Positions 25,634 to 33,088 of a stretch of DNA of 64,000 nucleotides are shown piece after piece (the stretch's first letter is position 1; each line of letters begins with the position of its first letter). The stretch is from the NCBI RefSeq assembly GCF_027257875.1, contig NZ_JAPVQY010000001.1, positions 124,001 through 188,000 on the forward strand. The letters are read 5' to 3'. The DNA comes from Burkholderia sp. IMCC1007 (GTDB taxonomy: Bacteria > Pseudomonadota > Gammaproteobacteria > Burkholderiales > Burkholderiaceae). The position numbers and the translations under genes are program-made. The notes under the pieces are model-generated. The model was not told where the DNA came from. It was given only the letters and a program-made list of their open reading frames with translations, and did not search any database.

Positions 25634-27946
25634 ATGGGAATTCTTGATGCTCCGGAAACGACCGTTCAACTGGTCGTGCCGACTGATCCGCTGACAGAAA
25701 CCGACAGCCCAACGGTCAGTGGCCGCGTGATTTCGCGACGCGGCGTCACCGCGAACTGTGGCGTCGATTTCTACATCGACGGCAATTATGCGTCGTCGAC
25801 TACGGCGGACGCGAACGGCAACTTCAGCGCTGTAGTCGGGCCACTCGTCGGAAACGGCGCGCACCAGATCAGCGCCGCGCCGAAGCCGGCGTTTAAACGT
25901 ACAGCATCCGTCACGCTCGCCCTGACATTCAATTATGTCATCGACCCGACGACGGGCTCGGATTCGAACCCGGGTACGCCGTCGCAGCCGTGGGCATCGC
26001 TCGCGCCGCTCAACGCGCTTCCGTCCATCCCGGCCGGCTCGATAATTGGGATCCGCCGCGGGTCGGTATTCAAGCAGACGCTCACGCGCAACGAGAACAA
26101 TCTGTCGCTCGTCGGCTTCGGCAGCTCGAGCGCCGGCCCAGTGACGTTCGAAGGTGCGGACACCATCACGACCGGCGCATGGACGCTCACGTCCGGCCAG
26201 ACGAACGTCTACCAGTGTACGATCGCGCTGCCGGGTAACGTCAAGTTCTCCGGCAACGTGTGGGACAGCTCGAGCACGACGGCGCTTGTGCAGACGACGA
26301 GCATCGCGAACGTTGTGGCAATGCCCGGCTCCGCATACTGCTCGAACTGGCAGGGCACCACGGCGACGCTCTATGTGCAGCTGTCCGACAGCTCGAACCC
26401 GGCATCGAACGGCCGCACGATCAGCTACTCGGCACGCACGCAGGGCCTCACGTGCAACGGGAACAACATCACGCTCGACGGGATGACGTTCCAGCACTAC
26501 GGGCACCAGGATGGCAATATCGGGTGCTACGGCACGGGCAATACGGTGCGCAACTTCCAGACGATCGGCGGCAACCGTCACGGCGCGCTGTTCGGCCCGA
26601 ACACATCGTTCTCAAATGCTCAGTTCATCAGCGGGTTCGATGATCTCGAAGGCTCGGCGAACGGCGTCGTGATCTTCGCGGCTACCGTGGCCGGCATGAC
26701 AGTGACGACACAGGCGAACCTATACGACGGAACGTGGGGGCGCAATTACACTGGCATCGACTATCACGGCGCGAGCGCATCGGACCTGCTCGGTACTGTC
26801 ACGCACCTCAACGAAACGTTCCGCAACATGCAGCAGGGCGTCACGTCGAAGGCGACCAGCTCAACGATCACCGGCGCGACGTTCACGAACGTCAATTCGA
26901 TGGTCTCGCTGTCCGGGGGCGCCGTCACGTTCCAGTACTGCCAGCCGGGCAGCACGTGCTACAACCTGATCACGTACAACCCGAGCCTGACGGCCGACGT
27001 GTCGGCAACCTCATTGGGGAACACGTTCACGATCCCGACGCTCGGCTTCAGCTCGCTCGTCGCTGCGTATCGCTCGGACGTGACCGCCAGCAACTTCAAC
27101 CTGACGATCAATGGCGATACCGTCACGATCAACGCCGCGAACGCCACCTACGATTTCATCCGAGTCGCGAAGGGCGCGCTCAACGTCCAGAACCTGAAAG
27201 TGCTGCCGGCACTCGGGAACCCGGCGCCGCGGCTGTACAACCTTGGCACGAGCGTCGCGGCCGGCGGCGTGGTCACGCTCGGCACGATCGACAACAACAC
27301 CTATCCGTTCGGGACGCAGTTTCAGAAGGACGGTGTGCTGTATTCGACGCTGGCTGCCTGGCAGGCGGCGACCGGGAAAGACGTGCACTCGACGGTCGCG
27401 CAGCCGGTACCGTCCGGCAGCGATAGCTTCCAGCGGGCAGATTCCTACCTCGATGGAACGGCGCCCTACGTCGTGATCGGTACGGCCAACCAGATCGGCG
27501 TGCGCTCTAACGCCTGCGCGTTCCTCGGAACTACGCAGACGGTCTATGCGATCCCGCTGTCCAGCGTCGATCACTATGCGCGATGCACAGTGGCAGCCGT
27601 GCCCGCGACCGGCAACGCGTTCCCGTTGGCCGTGCGCGTGATCGATCAGAACAACTGGATCGGTGTGCGCTGGTCGTCAGGATCGAAGTACCAGATCTAT
27701 AAGTGCGTGAATGGCACGTTGACGGCGATCGGATCGAGCGGAAGCGTCGTTCCTGCCGTGGGAGACGACGTGGTTTTCGTGGCGCGCGGCACGCGCGTCT
27801 ACCTCTACGTGAACGGCGTCAACGTCGGCGGCGTCATCGACATCACTTCGACTGGTCTGCTGACTCAGAAATACGTTGGCATGGTCGCCCGGGGCGCTGC
27901 ACAAAATCCGATGCTCAGTTATCTCGAGTGGGGCAATGCCACCTGA
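25634..27946 (+). CDS. Tailspike with right-handed beta-helix and C-terminal LamG-like domain
   Basis: A 770-residue receptor-binding protein. Residues about 10-100 form an Ig-like module (TETDSPTVSGRVISRRGV, VDFYIDGNYASSTTADANG). Residues about 100-560 begin YVIDPTTGSDSNPGTPSQPW, then run in pectate-lyase-like repeats (NNITLDGMTFQHYGHQDGNI, NTVRNFQTIGGNRHGALFG, SSTITGATFTNVNS). Residues about 595-770 look like a LamG/concanavalin sandwich (DSFQRADSYLDGTAPYVV, NNWIGVRWSSGSKYQIYKC). Such spikes often cleave capsule or O-antigen sugars. Catalytic residues cannot be named from sequence alone. Confidence 0.8.
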   Translation: MGILDAPETTVQLVVPTDPLTETDSPTVSGRVISRRGVTANCGVDFYIDGNYASSTTADANGNFSAVVGPLVGNGAHQISAAPKPAFKRTASVTLALTFNYVIDPTTGSDSNPGTPSQPWASLAPLNALPSIPAGSIIGIRRGSVFKQTLTRNENNLSLVGFGSSSAGPVTFEGADTITTGAWTLTSGQTNVYQCTIALPGNVKFSGNVWDSSSTTALVQTTSIANVVAMPGSAYCSNWQGTTATLYVQLSDSSNPASNGRTISYSARTQGLTCNGNNITLDGMTFQHYGHQDGNIGCYGTGNTVRNFQTIGGNRHGALFGPNTSFSNAQFISGFDDLEGSANGVVIFAATVAGMTVTTQANLYDGTWGRNYTGIDYHGASASDLLGTVTHLNETFRNMQQGVTSKATSSTITGATFTNVNSMVSLSGGAVTFQYCQPGSTCYNLITYNPSLTADVSATSLGNTFTIPTLGFSSLVAAYRSDVTASNFNLTINGDTVTINAANATYDFIRVAKGALNVQNLKVLPALGNPAPRLYNLGTSVAAGGVVTLGTIDNNTYPFGTQFQKDGVLYSTLAAWQAATGKDVHSTVAQPVPSGSDSFQRADSYLDGTAPYVVIGTANQIGVRSNACAFLGTTQTVYAIPLSSVDHYARCTVAAVPATGNAFPLAVRVIDQNNWIGVRWSSGSKYQIYKCVNGTLTAIGSSGSVVPAVGDDVVFVARGTRVYLYVNGVNVGGVIDITSTGLLTQKYVGMVARGAAQNPMLSYLEWGNAT

Positions 27947-27970
27947 TCGCTCGTCGATCCGCCAGACATC

Positions 27971-27993
27971 AGCCGCCTCTGTGGCGGCTTTTT
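27971..27993 (+). terminator. Terminator after the tailspike gene
   Basis: AGCCGCC (27971-27977), loop TCTGT, GGCGGCT (27983-27989), then TTTT. It separates the fibre genes from the lysis cassette, whose first ATG follows within 20 bp. Confidence 0.75.
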
Positions 27994-28011
27994 CATTTCC
28001 GGGGAGACGGA

Positions 28012-28296
28012 ATGCAAGAGCACGAGAAGACGTTTCTGGAGCTGATCATCATGGGCGCTCTCATCGGCATCGCAAAGCTGCTCGTCAGCAGCGAGCACCT
28101 CACGTTTCGCGTGATCGTCGGTCGCGCGCTGATGGGTTCGGCTACCTCGATGGTGGCCGGCGTCGCGCTGCTGCAGATCCCGAATCTCGATCCGCTCGCG
28201 CTGCTCGGGATCGGCAGCGCTCTCGGCATCGTCGGCTCGCAGTACATCGAAATCCTGCTTCGTCGCAAGACGAGGGCAATTCTCGGGAAGGAATGA
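28012..28296 (+). CDS. Holin-like membrane protein
   Basis: A 94-residue protein with hydrophobic segments at about residues 8-26 (FLELIIMGALIGIAKLLV) and 38-80 (MGSATSMVAGVALLQI, then LALLGIGSALGIVGSQYIEI) and a basic end (LLRRKTRAILGKE). Size, topology and place at the head of the lysis cassette indicate a holin that would release or activate the endolysin. Its stop overlaps the next ATG. Confidence 0.75.
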   Translation: MQEHEKTFLELIIMGALIGIAKLLVSSEHLTFRVIVGRALMGSATSMVAGVALLQIPNLDPLALLGIGSALGIVGSQYIEILLRRKTRAILGKE

Positions 28297-28538
28297 TCGC
28301 GATGAAATTGAAGTTGATCGACGACTGGCGCCGGGCGCACAAGCTCTCGTCGGTGCGGCTGTCGAGCCTGATGGCCGTGGCGATCGGCGCTGGTCCGGCG
28401 CTGCTCGACGCTTGGCATGAGCTGCCGGACGACCTGAAGGACGCGCTGCCGCACGGCTGGGCGCGCTGGATTGCAACCACCGGCTTTGTGCTGGTCGCGC
28501 TTGCGCGTATGACGCGCGTGGAGAAAGCAGATGGCTAA
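28293..28538 (+). CDS. Second small lysis-cassette membrane protein (DUF7940-like)
   Basis: An 81-residue protein (ATG 28293; a second ATG at 28302). The WRRAHKLSSVRLSSLMAVAI start and the LPDDLKDALPHGWARWIATT hairpin with a closing hydrophobic helix (GFVLVALARM) are a pattern common in proteobacterial prophage lysis cassettes. It may be a holin or antiholin partner of the preceding gene. It overlaps the endolysin by 8 bp. Confidence 0.65.
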   Translation: MIAMKLKLIDDWRRAHKLSSVRLSSLMAVAIGAGPALLDAWHELPDDLKDALPHGWARWIATTGFVLVALARMTRVEKADG

Positions 28539-29028
28539 TGCGCCGAGGAAGACTCTGGTGGGGGTAGTGGGGGCCGCGACAGCGGCCCTTCTCATTTCTG
28601 TCGTCCCGCAGTTCGAGGGGATCCGGCACGTCGGCTATCGCGATCCGATCGGCATCCCGACGAAGTGCATGGGCGATACGACGAGCGTCGTCGTCGGGCA
28701 GGAATACTCCGACGCCGAGTGCCGCGCGTCGCTCGAGCAGCAACTGATCGTGCATGCCGAGCCGGTGCTGAAGTGCACGCCGGTGTTGAAGGGCCGCACC
28801 TACCAGCTCGCGGCCGCGGTGAGCTTCGCTTACAACATCGGCGCCGGCGCGTATTGCGCAAGCTCGACCGCGCGCCGGTTCAACGCGGGCGACTGGCGAG
28901 GTGCTTGCCGGGCAATGAACGAGTCGGACAGCGGCCGGCCGCAGTGGGTGACTGCCGGCGGACGCGTGCTGCCCGGCCTCGTGAAACGGCGCGCCGACGA
29001 GCGCGCGCTCTGCGAGAGGGGGCTGTGA
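28531..29028 (+). CDS. Endolysin, GH24 lysozyme with SAR signal
   Basis: A 165-residue lysozyme of the P21/P1 type. The N-terminus is a weakly hydrophobic helix (TLVGVVGAATAALLISVV) after basic residues, as in signal-anchor-release endolysins. The E-9-D-6-T spacing of the T4-like triad is present: Glu29 (QFEG), Asp38 (YRDP), Thr44 (GIPT). QLAAAVSFAYNIGAGAYCAS is the conserved second half. Cys residues (CMGDT, CTPVL) could control activation by disulphide swap. It is exported by Sec and then released into the periplasm. Confidence 0.93.
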   Translation: MANAPRKTLVGVVGAATAALLISVVPQFEGIRHVGYRDPIGIPTKCMGDTTSVVVGQEYSDAECRASLEQQLIVHAEPVLKCTPVLKGRTYQLAAAVSFAYNIGAGAYCASSTARRFNAGDWRGACRAMNESDSGRPQWVTAGGRVLPGLVKRRADERALCERGL

Positions 29029-29504
29029 TGCTGAGAATCGCCATTCCGTACCTGATCGCCGCGCTGCTCGGCGCGTCGGCCGGCTTCGAGGTCGAGCACC
29101 TGATCAGCGCGCGCCGGATCGCCGATATGAAGTCCGAGGCAGCGACCGCGCAAACGAGGGCGGTCGAGACCGCTCGCACCGAGGAACAACGCCGCACCGC
29201 GGCTCAATCGGAGATTGCAAATGATGCGAACCAACAACGCACGACCGCTCTGGCGGACGCTTTTGCTGCTCGTGCTGCCGCTGGCAGCCTGCAGCAGCGC
29301 GTCCATCAGCTCGTCGCAGCCGCCCGCCATCCCACCGCTACAGCCGGAAGCCCGGCAGCCGGCGACGCCCTCGATTTGCTTGCCGACGTGCTCAGCCGCG
29401 CTGACCAGCGCGCGGGCGAGCTGGCAGAGTACGCTGACTCTGCCCGCATCGCCGGCCAGCAGTGCGAGCGCGACTACGACGCATTGACGGCGGCCGCACG
29501 TTGA
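29028..29504 (+). CDS. Inner-membrane spanin Rz
   Basis: A 158-residue i-spanin. The N-terminal anchor (IPYLIAALLGASAGFEV) is followed by a long periplasmic coiled coil (KSEAATAQTRAVETARTEEQ and on) and a C-terminal CERDYDALTAAAR typical of DUF2514/Rz. The ATG overlaps the endolysin TGA. It would pair with the Rz1 lipoprotein encoded inside it to fuse inner and outer membranes. Confidence 0.85.
   Translation: MLRIAIPYLIAALLGASAGFEVEHLISARRIADMKSEAATAQTRAVETARTEEQRRTAAQSEIANDANQQRTTALADAFAARAAAGSLQQRVHQLVAAARHPTATAGSPAAGDALDLLADVLSRADQRAGELAEYADSARIAGQQCERDYDALTAAAR
29221..29487 (+). CDS. Outer-membrane spanin Rz1, nested in Rz
   Basis: An 88-residue lipoprotein read in another frame inside Rz, from ATGATG at 29221. 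A basic start and hydrophobic run (MMRTNNARPLWRTLLLLVLP) end in the lipobox LAAC. The mature part is Ser- and Pro-rich (SSASISSSQPPAIPPLQPEA), as usual for Rz1. Fully embedded spanin pairs are classic for lambda-type cassettes. Confidence 0.85.
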   Translation: MMRTNNARPLWRTLLLLVLPLAACSSASISSSQPPAIPPLQPEARQPATPSICLPTCSAALTSARASWQSTLTLPASPASSASATTTH

Positions 29505-29532
29505 CCCAGGAAATCGCAGGAGGGCGCTCGCG

Positions 29533-29988
29533 CTACATCATCCCGGCGCGCCGCATTTCCTCCCGCAGCAGGTGGTAGAGCTTCTGGAAATGGCCGAACG
29601 GGCCGCCTAGCACGCCGCGGTCGTTTCCGGCATCGGCTGCGCTTTTCCACCAGTCCATCACCTTCTCCAGCGATTTTCGGAGCGCCACAATTTCGAGGAT
29701 CAGGCGCCGTACCTCCGGGTCGCGATTGGTGCGCCAGAGCTCACGCAGCTCGCTTTCCGACGGTGCGACGAAGTCAGGCATCGTCGGCGCGTGATTTCGA
29801 TACGGGTCAGCGAGCGGCACGACGTTCCTGTCGACTCGCGTTTCCTCGATCGCGCGCGCATCCGACTCGTCGAGGAACTGGTCGGTAAGGGAAAAGAACT
29901 CGCCACGCGTAACCGGGACGTACGTGCGCCGGCGCTCGCCAGACTCGAGGTCCGTGTACTCCCAGGTATAGGCCCAGCGTGGTTTCAT
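29533..29988 (-). CDS. Unknown protein, divergent from SRAP across a LexA box
   Basis: A 151-residue protein. I chose the ATG at 29988 because it begins MKPRWAYTWEYTDLESGERR and lies 15 bp from a LexA box; an upstream start at 30090 would run the frame across that box. It is rich in charged and aromatic residues, with LWRTNRDPEVRRLILEIVAL and LEKVMDWWKSAADAGND helices. No family recognised. Being divergent from SRAP with one shared LexA site suggests SOS control of both. Confidence 0.6.
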   Translation of the reverse strand: MKPRWAYTWEYTDLESGERRRTYVPVTRGEFFSLTDQFLDESDARAIEETRVDRNVVPLADPYRNHAPTMPDFVAPSESELRELWRTNRDPEVRRLILEIVALRKSLEKVMDWWKSAADAGNDRGVLGGPFGHFQKLYHLLREEMRRAGMM

Positions 29989-30002
29989 GATGCGATATGG
30001 TG

Positions 30003-30018
30003 CTGTATGGTTATACAG
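30003..30018. promoter_or_regulatory. LexA (SOS) box
   Basis: CTGTATGGTTATACAG, an exact CTGT-N8-ACAG LexA operator. It is 15 bp from the minus-strand gene start and 50 bp from the SRAP ATG. Confidence 0.85.
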
Positions 30019-30068
30019 TGTATCGCGAGGTAAGATGGTCCCGTCAAGAACGAAAATAGGGGGCCCCG

Positions 30069-30773
30069 ATGTGCACGAACTACGTTGCACCCGGCGAGGA
30101 TCCGGGCTTGAGCGAGCTGAAGATCGACAATTTTCGCGACCTGTACCGCTGGACGCCGTGGAAGCCGGAGATATACCAGGACTACGACGCTCCGATCGTT
30201 GGCTTCGTCGACGGGCAATTCAAGCCGCTGATTGCCGGTTTCGGTTTCTGGCCGCGCGCGCTGCAGAAGGCCAATGTCGAGAAGGCGAAGGAGCAGGGCC
30301 GCAAGCCTCCTATGATGCGCAGCACGATGAATGTGCGAGACGACAACCTCGGCAAATCGCCGCTCTACGGGCCGGCGTGGCAGTCGGGAAGCCGCTGTCT
30401 GATTCCCGCTCGCTACGTGATCGAGCCGTCCTATCCGGATGCGCGGCAGGATGGCGAGGGGAAGTGGGCTTTGGGTCCGTGTGTATGGCAAAAGATCGGC
30501 GTGGCCAGCCGTCCGACGATGTGCGTCGCCGGCATCTGGCGCACCCTGAAGGGGCTGGACGGCGACGTGCACCATGCGATGTCGATGATCACTGTCAATG
30601 CGGACGGCCATCCGATCATGTCGCGCATGCACAAGCCTGACGACGAGAAGCGATCGGTCGTAATCCTGCGGCCGGACGACTGGGAGGAATGGCTAACGAC
30701 ACCGAATGTCGAGGCGGCGCGCGTGATGTTGCAGCTCTATCCGGCTGACGACATGGAGACGGCACCAAAGTGA
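30069..30773 (+). CDS. SOS response-associated peptidase (SRAP, YedK/HMCES family)
   Basis: A 234-residue protein that would crosslink to abasic sites in single-stranded DNA through its N-terminal Cys2 after removal of Met1. Key residues: Cys2 (MCTN), Asn88/Arg90 (STMNVRDD; YedK has NARAE here), Glu119 (RYVIEPS in place of FYEW), His188 (MSRMHKPDD). The usual MCGR start is replaced by MCTNY. The C-terminal VEAARVMLQLYPA is typical. It is controlled by the LexA box upstream. Phage and prophage copies are common. Confidence 0.9.
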   Translation: MCTNYVAPGEDPGLSELKIDNFRDLYRWTPWKPEIYQDYDAPIVGFVDGQFKPLIAGFGFWPRALQKANVEKAKEQGRKPPMMRSTMNVRDDNLGKSPLYGPAWQSGSRCLIPARYVIEPSYPDARQDGEGKWALGPCVWQKIGVASRPTMCVAGIWRTLKGLDGDVHHAMSMITVNADGHPIMSRMHKPDDEKRSVVILRPDDWEEWLTTPNVEAARVMLQLYPADDMETAPK

Positions 30774-30776
30774 TTT

Positions 30777-31952
30777 TCAGTGGATAAACGAGCGTAAATC
30801 CTCTGACCCCGGATGCTGAAAGTTGTTGGATCCGAGCGCGATAAGATTCGACGATGGATTCAGTCTGAGCATCACATAGGTGGCATGCCTAATCCGCTCT
30901 TTATGGGCTTCGAACGTGGCCAAGTCGTCGCCATCCCCATGGTTCCGGAGATTAGCCAAAGCAGTTCGCGAGATTCTGCCAGGCAGTTCTCGATCGCCGT
31001 CAAGAATCGTGAAGCTTACAAAGTCTCCGGAGGTCTTGTCTGTTGGATCAGAGATTCGAAAAGCTTGCGTCAATCCCTTTTTGCTACGTCGGGACGAGTT
31101 TTTATTGAAGGCATCAGTGAAGGTCAGAAATGTCGCGTACTTACTCAAATTTTCAGGCAGGTAAGTCGATGTAGGAGGCGGATTAATTACGTGTGCAACA
31201 GCAGCTGCTTCCCGGTCCACAATCGCGCTGACTTCCCTGACCGATTCGGTCATGCGTCTTACGAAGCCGCCCATTTCGTCTGCTGCACCAGCTAGGCGAT
31301 TGAAGATGCCCAAGAATTCAGCAACAGTCTCGTCATCGGAAAAATTGGGGTATTTCACGGTGTGATCGATTTCAGCCCAGCCTTCCTCAAAGATTGTTCT
31401 GACTTGAATTTCTGCAAAGACTATCTGTCGCCCGGGACTTGTGGATACAATGTAGTGAACGGACCGATAACCGGCTTTGTGGACTTTGACGTCGAACCCT
31501 GCGTCCTCGAGCTTCTCTCCCTGATCACCTCCGCGAACGTAGGCGACCGGTGGGGCCTCCGCCAAATGCCACGCCTCTCGAATGCGGACATCGATGCGGA
31601 ACACGTCTTCTTTGAACAGATGTAAGGCCCTTACACCAACTAGGTCGGTAATTTTCTCTTGGTAGTTTTCGAGGTTGATGTCAGCATATTTATCACTACC
31701 TTCGACGCGCTTTCGAATGATCTTGACTAAAAGATGATCGGTGTCCTTGACACGAAATCTCACGGAGTGAACCCGATCAATACTCTGGAGATCGCGGGCC
31801 ATCGCCTCAGCGATTCGCGACAAAGAATTTTTTTGCGACTCGTGATGGTTTCCGATCGCAGAAAGTGTGTTCCAGTCTATATTGGCTATTTCCCATTCGG
31901 CCTCAGTAATTTTGTTCTGCTCCCGGAACGCGGCCTCAGTTTTCTGGTACAT
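30777..31952 (-). CDS. Stand-alone RelA/SpoT nucleotidyltransferase-domain protein
   Basis: A 391-residue protein, RBS GGGGA 6 bp before ATG on the minus strand. Residues about 45-205 are a RelA/SpoT synthetase domain: RVKDTDHLLVKIIRK (67-81), ITDLVGVRALHLF (101-113), GYRSVHYIV (161-169), EIQVRTIFEEGWAEIDHTVK (181-200). There is no HD hydrolase or TGS/ACT domain. Residues 205-260 are helical and 270-391 form an unrelated C-terminal region. It may make (p)ppGpp-type alarmones, or act as a toxSAS/CapRel-like defence toxin. It is AT-richer than neighbours and ends 4 bp from SRAP, tail to tail. Confidence 0.8.
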   Translation of the reverse strand: MYQKTEAAFREQNKITEAEWEIANIDWNTLSAIGNHHESQKNSLSRIAEAMARDLQSIDRVHSVRFRVKDTDHLLVKIIRKRVEGSDKYADINLENYQEKITDLVGVRALHLFKEDVFRIDVRIREAWHLAEAPPVAYVRGGDQGEKLEDAGFDVKVHKAGYRSVHYIVSTSPGRQIVFAEIQVRTIFEEGWAEIDHTVKYPNFSDDETVAEFLGIFNRLAGAADEMGGFVRRMTESVREVSAIVDREAAAVAHVINPPPTSTYLPENLSKYATFLTFTDAFNKNSSRRSKKGLTQAFRISDPTDKTSGDFVSFTILDGDRELPGRISRTALANLRNHGDGDDLATFEAHKERIRHATYVMLRLNPSSNLIALGSNNFQHPGSEDLRSFIH

Positions 31953-32543
31953 CTGCTATCCCCATGCGTCGGCACCCGAGCGTATCCCGTCGGGTAGATA
32001 TTTAGAACCGCGACCCGCAAGAGCGGCTCGACGAATTCGTGAGATTCTACGATAATCCTTAGGACGGAACTATCATGTTCGATGAAAGACGATCCCGTTC
32101 ACGGAACCATAAGCGTAGGTTGTGGCGTAGGTTTGTGGTTCTTGGCATGTGATGTAAGGCGAAGTCACTACTTCGAAGGCAGCGGATAGAGCTTCTCCCA
32201 CTACGGAGGCAGACGGCTCCGCGGTGCACCGATTCATGTGAGTCGACGGTGACGATTGCACAAACCCGTATCGTGTCGCTCTCGCGCCTGTCAACTGTTC
32301 TTGTATCCAGTGGAATCGTCCTCCAAACCCTGTAGGTCGCAATGATTGGAGTCGCACGTCTGCATGGCTCGGGCAATACTGAAGCGTTATCTGGCTGACG
32401 GGACGGTGCCCACGTCGGATCCGTAGTGACATTCTCCGGATCCGGGCGTAGTGTTTCGGGCAGCCGCGCGCAAGCAAGATAGAGTACTCAGATGCGCTGT
32501 CGGCACAAGTCGAAAACTCAGGATCATATGACCGGGGAAGATC
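31953..32543. other. 590 bp without a recognisable gene
   Basis: Between the divergent starts of the RelA/SpoT gene and the YDY-repeat gene. Both strands hold only short frames of improbable composition. No tRNA, terminator or integrase remnant is seen. It must hold both promoters and could hold an RNA or the right attachment site. Confidence 0.6.
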
Positions 32544-32903
32544 ATGAAAGACACTACACGCGCGCGCGTTGCTGCGGCAGTGGGAGCCGCGGCGCTTCGG
32601 AAAAATGTGACATCGGTCTACGACTATTCTTCAGGAGGATATAAGAGCATTTCTGCCAGTGTGGGGAATGGCTCCCTGAACGGGTACGACTACACGACGT
32701 CAAGTTACTTCACAGGAAGCAGTGGCACCTCGCTGGATTTTTACGACTACCATAATTCGAAGCACGTACATCTGAACCTGAAGAACAGCAACTTCGATGG
32801 GTACGACTACGATTCTAGGAAGCACTTCAGCGGCACGGTCAGTGGGAACTCGATTTCGTTATACGACTACGAAACGAGCAAACACTACAACTATGCTGTT
32901 TGA
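32544..32903 (+). CDS. Small protein with five YDY repeats
   Basis: A 119-residue protein with GGGGA upstream of the ATG. After a basic start it consists of five units of about 20 residues, each beginning with an aromatic Y-D-Y triplet followed by a Ser/Lys/His stretch: VYDYSSGGYK, GYDYTTSSYF, FYDYHNSKHV, GYDYDSRKHF, LYDYETSKHY. The pattern predicts short beta hairpins arranged in a ring or sheet, resembling 4-fold beta-flower proteins of unknown function. Composition is AT-richer than the host. Probably mobile cargo; no function can be given. Confidence 0.65.
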   Translation: MKDTTRARVAAAVGAAALRKNVTSVYDYSSGGYKSISASVGNGSLNGYDYTTSSYFTGSSGTSLDFYDYHNSKHVHLNLKNSNFDGYDYDSRKHFSGTVSGNSISLYDYETSKHYNYAV

Positions 32904-33088
32904 CTCGCGTCGGATGTTTCAACCAATGTCCAGAGCCGGATTGATGAGACGGGCGATGAGTCAGCCGTCGAAGGCTGTTCAGAACACATGGGTAAGTGCT
33001 TGATTCTTATGGCGGCAAGATGCACACTCTGGCCGATAATTTTCCGCCGAAATGTGCATCTAACCAATTGAAATCAAAAGAAAAAGCA

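Noticed and set aside
28880..29330. Minus-strand frames opposite the lysis genes.
   Set aside because: The plus strand carries endolysin, Rz and nested Rz1, which fully explain the region.
29533..30090. Longer start for the minus-strand gene next to SRAP.
   Set aside because: It would run across the LexA box and the SRAP start; the ATG at 29988 gives a better-looking N-terminus.
32073..32477. Minus-strand 134-residue frame in the 590-bp gap.
   Set aside because: No ribosome site, unlikely composition and no resemblance to any family. I treat the gap as non-coding.
32894..33003. 36-residue frame before vapC as a candidate antitoxin.
   Set aside because: Too short, no DNA-binding motif, and not coupled to the toxin start.
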